From Bacteroidales bacterium (lineage in GTDB: Bacteria; Bacteroidota; Bacteroidia; Bacteroidales; UBA932), in contig JAFRRW010000010.1 of the NCBI GenBank assembly GCA_017427885.1, positions 62,001 to 126,000 of the forward strand: DNA of 64,000 nt. The letters run 5' to 3'. The notes under the pieces were generated by a model, which was given only the letters and a program-made list of their open reading frames with translations, did not search any database and was not told the DNA's origin. This document shows positions 59,309 through 64,000 of this stretch, in pieces; positions within the stretch are counted from its first letter, which is position 1, and every line of letters starts with the position of its first letter. The position numbers and the translations under genes were made by a program.

Positions 59309-60406
59309 ATGAGATACGGATTCCTCATAGTTCTGGCGGTGCTTCTCGGGTCAATCATTTGGACCTGCAGGTGTTTCTGGCATATCCTGCCACTGCCTTC
59401 TTGGGGTAAATGGGCTTTCACGGTCCTTTACGTGCTATCCTTCCTTGTAATATTCCCGCATTTCATATGGGGCGACAGGATGTCTCTGTCCCTTGCTACG
59501 GCCACCTACGAACTCGGCACGTCCTGGATGATATTCTTCCTGTACGCCCTCATCCTGTTCGCCATACTATACCTCGGAAAAGTTTTCCGAATTGTCCCGG
59601 GAACGTTCCTTAAAGACTCACTCCCTGGAAGTTGCACGGTGCTCGGCATCATCGCCTTCCTGCTCATCTGCGGCAACCTCCATTACCGGCACAAACATCG
59701 CGAAGTCATCGACATCTGCACCGAAAAGCCTCTCGAACGGCCGCTGACGCTTGTGCTTGCCAGCGACCTGCACGTGGGATATAGCAACCGCAGAGCCGAA
59801 CTTTCCCGCTGGGTTGACTTGATCAACGCGGAGAATCCGGATATTGTGCTGTTCGCAGGGGACATCGTCGACGGAGCCCTCAGGCCGGTCAGGGAAGGAA
59901 GGTATGAGGAGGAATTCCGCCATCTCGAACAGGAGGTCTATGCTTGCCTCGGCAATCACGAATATATCTCAGGATCAACTGGTTCCGAGAAATTCTACGC
60001 TGATGCCGGTATTACTCTCCTCAAAGATTCATCCGTATGCTCACAGGGGATAAGGATAACCGGCCGGGACGACAGGGCCAACCCTTCCCGGAAAGCCCTT
60101 GAAGACATCGCTCCCACCGACTCACTTTTCACCATCCTTCTCGACCATCAGCCTTCCCACCTGGAAGAAGCAGAAGCAGCGGGGGTTGATTTCCAGTTCA
60201 GCGGGCACACCCATCACGGCCAGGTCTGGCCCCTCAACTGGATTACCGACGCCTTTTTCGAAAAGGCCTTCGGTCATTATCAGAAAGGGAATACCCGGTA
60301 TTACATCAGTTCGGGCCTGGGCCTGTGGGGCGGAAAATTCCGCATCGGCACCCGTTCAGAATACATCGTCCTCAGACTGCACAACCCTTCCTCCAAAACT
60401 GAATGA
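59309..60406 (+). CDS. Membrane-anchored metallophosphoesterase (YkuE-like)
   Basis: A 365-residue protein, started at MRYGFLIVL. Four membrane segments (roughly 3-20, 30-50, 65-88 and 105-125) precede a calcineurin-like domain with ASDLHVGY, AGDIVDG, GNHEY and SGHTHHGQ, a complete di-metal site. YkuE-like enzymes act on phosphodiesters or pyrophosphates outside the inner membrane. Convergent with the SGNH gene. Confidence 0.92.
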   Translation: MRYGFLIVLAVLLGSIIWTCRCFWHILPLPSWGKWAFTVLYVLSFLVIFPHFIWGDRMSLSLATATYELGTSWMIFFLYALILFAILYLGKVFRIVPGTFLKDSLPGSCTVLGIIAFLLICGNLHYRHKHREVIDICTEKPLERPLTLVLASDLHVGYSNRRAELSRWVDLINAENPDIVLFAGDIVDGALRPVREGRYEEEFRHLEQEVYACLGNHEYISGSTGSEKFYADAGITLLKDSSVCSQGIRITGRDDRANPSRKALEDIAPTDSLFTILLDHQPSHLEEAEAAGVDFQFSGHTHHGQVWPLNWITDAFFEKAFGHYQKGNTRYYISSGLGLWGGKFRIGTRSEYIVLRLHNPSSKTE

Positions 60407-60434
60407 TAATTTCTATTGGACCTAACGGAGGATT

Positions 60435-61205
60435 CTAGAATCCATTTGCCAGGAAGGCAGCCTGGACCGGGCCGATGCGGCGGTAGCCGTCGGCGTTCAT
60501 ATGCAGGAGGTCGTCAAGGTAGAAGACACTGGCATTGAAGCGGTTAATACCCTGAAGGTTGAACTGGTCCAGAACGGGAATGCCGTAGTAGGCGCAGCAA
60601 TCTTTCTGCCCCTGGATGTAGTCGGCGAAGGTTTTGCCCGTAGAGTTGGTTTCGGTGGAGAAGGGATTGTTGCCGCTGTCCTTGCGGAAGAACCGCAGGG
60701 AGGTGAAGAAATATATTTCAGCCCTCGGGTTCTTTTCCATAAGGGTCTTGATGCAGTAATTGATGCCGCCGCACTGGGTGGAAAGCTTGTTCTCGTCGTA
60801 GCCGTCGAACTCAGTGTAGTCCTTCCAGGTGCCACATTCCCTGCCATTTGTGAAATCATTGGTCGAAGCCCAGAGCACATAGACGTCGAAAACGTCCGCC
60901 ATATCCACCTGCCTTTGGAGGGTATAACCCTGCTCCCTGGAGAAACCGGCCCCGCCGACGCCATAGGTAACAACTTCAGCCCCAAGGAGATCTGCCCATA
61001 TCTGCTTGGCGGCATCGGACTCCTCGTTCACTGAGAGGGAGCCTCCGAACACCGCTATCCGCTTGCCGTAGTTCTTGGAAGCCCTGTAGGGGCTCGACTT
61101 CGCGGCCTTCCGGTTAGGATAAAGGGTATGGGACGAAGGCGCGGGCTGCCCCAAAGCCGCTGCGGCCAACAGAAGGAGGCCGGCGATGACAACTATTCTC
61201 TTCAT
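60435..61205 (-). CDS. SGNH/GDSL-family hydrolase, exported
   Basis: A 256-residue esterase-like protein starting at MKRIVV with a Sec signal peptide. Block I is VFGGSLS (serine in GGS instead of the usual GDS), then GVGGAGFS, STND (block III) and the catalytic DLLHMNADGY (Asp/His). Likely removes acetyl or other acyl groups from glycans. It lies divergent from the GH29 fucosidase. Confidence 0.88.
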   Translation of the reverse strand: MKRIVVIAGLLLLAAAALGQPAPSSHTLYPNRKAAKSSPYRASKNYGKRIAVFGGSLSVNEESDAAKQIWADLLGAEVVTYGVGGAGFSREQGYTLQRQVDMADVFDVYVLWASTNDFTNGRECGTWKDYTEFDGYDENKLSTQCGGINYCIKTLMEKNPRAEIYFFTSLRFFRKDSGNNPFSTETNSTGKTFADYIQGQKDCCAYYGIPVLDQFNLQGINRFNASVFYLDDLLHMNADGYRRIGPVQAAFLANGF

Positions 61206-61245
61206 ATTTTCAAATATCGGCATTCATCAGGAAAAAACAAATATC

Positions 61246-61253
61246 TATATTTG
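61246..61253 (+). promoter_or_regulatory. -7 promoter element TATATTTG for GH29
   Basis: 31 bp before the GH29 ATG at 61285. Confidence 0.6.
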
Positions 61254-61284
61254 TATACAGCGTTCTCCACGCTCCTGAAGGAAA

Positions 61285-63042
61285 ATGAAGATAACCCGCC
61301 ATACGATGAAAAAAGCCATTTTACTCTCCGCCTGCGCCGTCGCGGCCCTGTTCCTGTCCTCGTGCAAATCCAAGGTTCCGGCCCCCACCGAAGACTCCCG
61401 CTCCCCGCAGGAGATTCTTTTCGATGACGGCAACTACGCGATGTTCATACATTTCGGCCTGTACTCCAAGTTGGAGGGAGTGTGGAAAGACAAAATCTAT
61501 TACGGCAACGCCGAATGGATAATGAACGGGAACCAGGCGGGAATCCCCGTGGATGAATATATGGCCGAAGCGGCCTCTTTCAACCCCACGGAGTTCGACG
61601 CCGATGCTATAGTACGGCTCGCCAAGGACGCGGGGATGAAGTACATCATAATCACCTCCAAGCACCACGAAGGATTCGCGATGTTCGACACCAAGGCCAG
61701 CGACTTCGACATAGTGGATGCGACGCCCCTGGGGCGCGACCTGATGGGAGAACTTGCCGACGCCTGCCACAGGGAAGGCCTGGGAATAGGATTCTATTAC
61801 TCCCAGTTCCAGGACTGGACCGCTCCGGGAGGAGGCAACGGCCCCAAGTATGACAAGGACGGCCGTGAGGTGTCCTTCGACGAGTATTTCAGGACCAAGT
61901 GCGTTCCCCAGGTCGAAGAACTCACCACGAAGTATGGTGAAATCGAGCTCATCTGGTTCGACACCCCGGGCGACATGCAGGCGGGATATTCGGAAGAACT
62001 CGTCCAACTGGTCAGGAAGAATCAGCCTCACGCCCTGGTCTCCAGCCGCGTGGGGAACGGTATGGGAGACTACCAGACCCTGGGTGACATGGAGGTGCCT
62101 GTGGCCAACGTCGAAGGACGGTGGGAAGGGATTGACGTAACCCAGGTCGGCTGGGGTTATTCCAGATACGACAATGAATGGAAAAGTCCCGGATATATCG
62201 TCCGCAACCTCGTTTCCACCATCGCCCGAGGCGGGACGTGGATGCTCAACGTGGGACCGAAGGCAGACGGCAGCATCCCGGAGATGGCCGCCGCATCACT
62301 CAGGAAGGCCGGACAATGGGTCAAACGCCATCCCGAGGCGGTATACGGCGCAGGTCCTTCCCCCTGGGGACACGCCCTGCCCTGGGGAGACGCCGTCCAG
62401 CAGAAAGGGAAGTTGGAACTGGTCGTCTTCGACTGGCCCCGCAACGGGGAACTGACGGTTCCCGGATTGAAAACCGGCGTGAAGTCGGCCCGGCTAAACG
62501 GAAAGAAACTCGCAATCAAACAGAAAGACGGATGGCTCACCGTAAAGGTTCCCGTCGCCGCTCCGGATGAATACGCCTCAGTCATCGAACTGATCCTCGA
62601 CTCCCCTGCAGAGGCCGACGGAGGCCTTGCCGCCGATCCTCGATCGGTTACCGTGCTGCCCGTTGAATTCGCCTCCACCTCGGACTGCCTGGCAGAACGT
62701 TCCGGGTGGATGGAAAAATTCGGGGAATGGAAGGTCAGGAATGTCGTACAGCGCTTTAATGATAGTTCGACAGTCACCTGGACGGTGAATTTCAAGGAGC
62801 CGGGAGTGTTCGCCGTGGATCTGGAGTATCTCGGCGGGGACACCGTTGAATGGAAGATGGCCCTGGACGGACAGGAGGCCCTCGTGGACCGGCACCGCAA
62901 CACTCCGGCCTACGCTTGGTATCCGCTCGGGTGGATCAGTATCGGAAGCCCCGGAATTCACGAACTGACCCTCTCCCCTTCCGACGGTGACATTGCCTCG
63001 GCCAGGGTAGCGGCTATGCGGCTGACCCCCATTGACCTGTAA
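61285..63042 (+). CDS. Alpha-L-fucosidase (GH29) lipoprotein
   Basis: A retaining fucosidase releasing L-fucose from host-type glycans. 585 residues with lipobox FLSSC (C27); an ATG at 61306 is an equally possible start. Catalytic barrel: FIHFGLYSKLEGVW, SKHHEGFAMFDTKASDFDIVD, nucleophile D226 in LIWFDTPGD, GGTWMLNVGPKADGSIP. Two C-terminal beta-sandwich regions follow. Completes a fucose route with FucI at 31001. Followed 10 bp later by a tyrosine phosphatase gene. Confidence 0.95.
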   Translation: MKITRHTMKKAILLSACAVAALFLSSCKSKVPAPTEDSRSPQEILFDDGNYAMFIHFGLYSKLEGVWKDKIYYGNAEWIMNGNQAGIPVDEYMAEAASFNPTEFDADAIVRLAKDAGMKYIIITSKHHEGFAMFDTKASDFDIVDATPLGRDLMGELADACHREGLGIGFYYSQFQDWTAPGGGNGPKYDKDGREVSFDEYFRTKCVPQVEELTTKYGEIELIWFDTPGDMQAGYSEELVQLVRKNQPHALVSSRVGNGMGDYQTLGDMEVPVANVEGRWEGIDVTQVGWGYSRYDNEWKSPGYIVRNLVSTIARGGTWMLNVGPKADGSIPEMAAASLRKAGQWVKRHPEAVYGAGPSPWGHALPWGDAVQQKGKLELVVFDWPRNGELTVPGLKTGVKSARLNGKKLAIKQKDGWLTVKVPVAAPDEYASVIELILDSPAEADGGLAADPRSVTVLPVEFASTSDCLAERSGWMEKFGEWKVRNVVQRFNDSSTVTWTVNFKEPGVFAVDLEYLGGDTVEWKMALDGQEALVDRHRNTPAYAWYPLGWISIGSPGIHELTLSPSDGDIASARVAAMRLTPIDL

Positions 63043-63052
63043 ATACCTGTAA

Positions 63053-63508
63053 ATGAAGATATTGTTCGTTTGCCACGGCAACATTTGCCGAAGTCCGATG
63101 GCGGAATTTATCCTGAAGGCCCTGGTTAAGGCCCGCGGGATGGAGGATGATTACCACATCGAGTCCGCGGCGGTTTCGACTGAGGAACTGGGGAATCCGA
63201 TCTATCCTCCTGCGAAGCGGTGCCTGAGCCAGCACGGGGTGTGGTTCGACCCGGCCAAAAGGGCCAGGCAGATTACCCGCAGCGACTATGCCCGTTTCGA
63301 CCGTATCATCTGTATGGACGCATCCAACCTCCGGCTGATCAAGAGGATAATACCTGATGACCCGGAGGGAAAGATTCATCTTTTGATGTCATACCACGGC
63401 TATGGCCGAGACGTAGCCGACCCCTGGTACACAGGGGATTTCGAAACAACCTTCCAGGACATTCTGGAAGGTTGTGAATCTATGCTGGACGGCCGGGATT
63501 TTATCTAA
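63053..63508 (+). CDS. Low-molecular-weight protein tyrosine phosphatase
   Basis: A 151-residue phosphatase. The CX5R loop is C7-HGNIC-R13, and the general acid is D123 in DVADPWYTGDF. Often regulates capsule or exopolysaccharide tyrosine kinases, but none is in view. The 3' end overlaps the convergent CE15-like gene by 8 bp. Confidence 0.95.
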   Translation: MKILFVCHGNICRSPMAEFILKALVKARGMEDDYHIESAAVSTEELGNPIYPPAKRCLSQHGVWFDPAKRARQITRSDYARFDRIICMDASNLRLIKRIIPDDPEGKIHLLMSYHGYGRDVADPWYTGDFETTFQDILEGCESMLDGRDFI

Positions 63509-64000
63509 GATACGGCCCGGCGAAACCGAGCATCCACTCCCAGTCTATGGCGGCGATGCCGTGCCCGAGCGGCCTGTGGTAATAGGCCAGACGGGGACCT
63601 ATGGCGGAACGTTCGTAATCACCCGGCCACTCCACATCGGGCAGTCCACCATAACCCAGGAACTTCCACACCGGGCTGGCGGCCTTGAGGGCGAGGAACT
63701 CTCCCCTGGTATCGAACCAGAGCTCATCGAACCCCTGAACCATCAGCGGACGCGGGGCGATGCAGGCGAGCAGGAGATGCTGGTCGAAAGGCATCGACTG
63801 CTCCTTCCCTGCGTATTTGTCATATGAACGACTGTACCAATGGCTGTAACTGGCAACCTCGGTCGCGACATTCTCTCCGAAGCAACGTTTCGTCAGGGGC
63901 GCTCCCCCACCGCCGGTCTGGTTCAGGACGACTGCGGCGAAGCGCTCGTCATATGCCCCTGCCAGCATCGCGGCCTTCCCGAGCCTCGAATAACCCGTCA
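63501..64000 (-). CDS. CE15-like glucuronoyl esterase/acetylxylan esterase (C-terminal part)
   Basis: The frame is open to the right edge, so the N-terminal part lies outside. At the edge it reads TGYSRLGKAAMLAGAYDERF, the nucleophile elbow (Ser in GYSRLGK) of CE15-type alpha/beta hydrolases, followed by LNQTGGGGAPLTKRCFGENV, MPFDQHLLLACIAPRPLMVQG, LWFDTRGEFLAL and the terminal GHGIAAIDWEWMLGF with the catalytic histidine. CE15 members cut ester links of glucuronate in plant xylan or act on related esters. Confidence 0.85.
   Translation of the reverse strand, partial: TGYSRLGKAAMLAGAYDERFAAVVLNQTGGGGAPLTKRCFGENVATEVASYSHWYSRSYDKYAGKEQSMPFDQHLLLACIAPRPLMVQGFDELWFDTRGEFLALKAASPVWKFLGYGGLPDVEWPGDYERSAIGPRLAYYHRPLGHGIAAIDWEWMLGFAGPYLR

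Noticed and set aside
60430-60443. Perfect 14-bp palindrome GGATTCTAGAATCC at the SGNH stop codon
   Set aside because: Without a loop or U-tract it is unlikely to be a terminator; a single occurrence within coding sequence may be chance.

Overview
This looks like a chromosomal segment of a GC-rich member of the order Bacteroidales, perhaps an uncultured gut lineage related to Rikenellaceae; the sequence does not settle the family. The evidence is: promoters of the TAnnTTTG type, some with a TTTG/TTG box 18-20 bp upstream; almost no Shine-Dalgarno sequences except a strong one before rpsU; many lipoproteins with short Bacteroidetes-type lipoboxes; and typical families such as PF14905-like outer-membrane barrels, GH92, NamZ/DUF1343, DUF4922 and PASTA-RluD pairs. 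There is one tRNA (Leu, UAG), no rRNA, no CRISPR and no prophage. Gene density is very high: no gap without a gene exceeds about 210 bp.

Layout. 1-1013: 3' part of an RNase E/G gene. 5258-1027 (minus): LysE exporter, PASTA protein, RluD, FAD lipoprotein. 5323-6969: lnt. 9996-7009 (minus): outer-membrane barrel. 12590-10077 (minus): rplU-rpmA, terminator, serS-ruvC. 12792-14929: AAA ATPase, zinc-less sirtuin, rpsU. 18898-15065 (minus): tetraheme cytochrome/SUMF fusion, exported Gfo/Idh oxidoreductase, exported TIM-barrel isomerase-like protein. 19013-22606: AsmA-like giant. 26787-22553 (minus): fumarase, GH33 sialidase, PfkB kinase. tRNA-Leu. 30984-27151 (minus): periplasmic binding protein, dCache/SpoIIE phosphatase, GH43. 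fucI and a divergent EEP lipoprotein. 37102-33731 (minus): murI, nhaC, HI0933-like flavoprotein. prfB. 45388-38372 (minus): Nudix, DUF4922-SpoIID fusion, AmpG, NamZ, Ser-rich surface protein (a muropeptide recycling operon). 45485-54629: unknown lipoprotein, GH92 on the opposite strand, then Gfo/Idh, GH39, a membrane-anchored peptide deformylase and an (alpha/alpha) lipoprotein. 55603-63508: phosphoesterase, dtd-glpT, bcp, a REP-type Y1 transposase (RAYT) between two 83-bp triple-hairpin repeats, a second phosphoesterase, SGNH hydrolase, GH29 fucosidase, low-molecular-weight tyrosine phosphatase. The right edge holds part of a CE15-type esterase.

How the genes work together. Housekeeping genes are interleaved with single glycan genes (GH33, GH29 plus fucose isomerase, GH92, GH39, GH43, CE15-like). 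This points to use of host or plant glycans, but no SusC/SusD pair lies in the window. The most unusual assemblies are (1) the exported oxidoreductase/isomerase pair co-transcribed with a tetraheme-cytochrome/SUMF fusion, a possible extracytoplasmic keto-sugar redox module; (2) the RAYT gene bracketed by triple-hairpin elements, with a diverged third copy 30 kb away; (3) a binding protein coupled to a receptor phosphatase without ABC transporter subunits; (4) a signal-anchored peptide deformylase overlapping a GH39 gene; and (5) a set of genes whose promoter motif lies only 4-7 bases before the start codon, implying leaderless mRNAs, contrasted with the Shine-Dalgarno-bearing rpsU.
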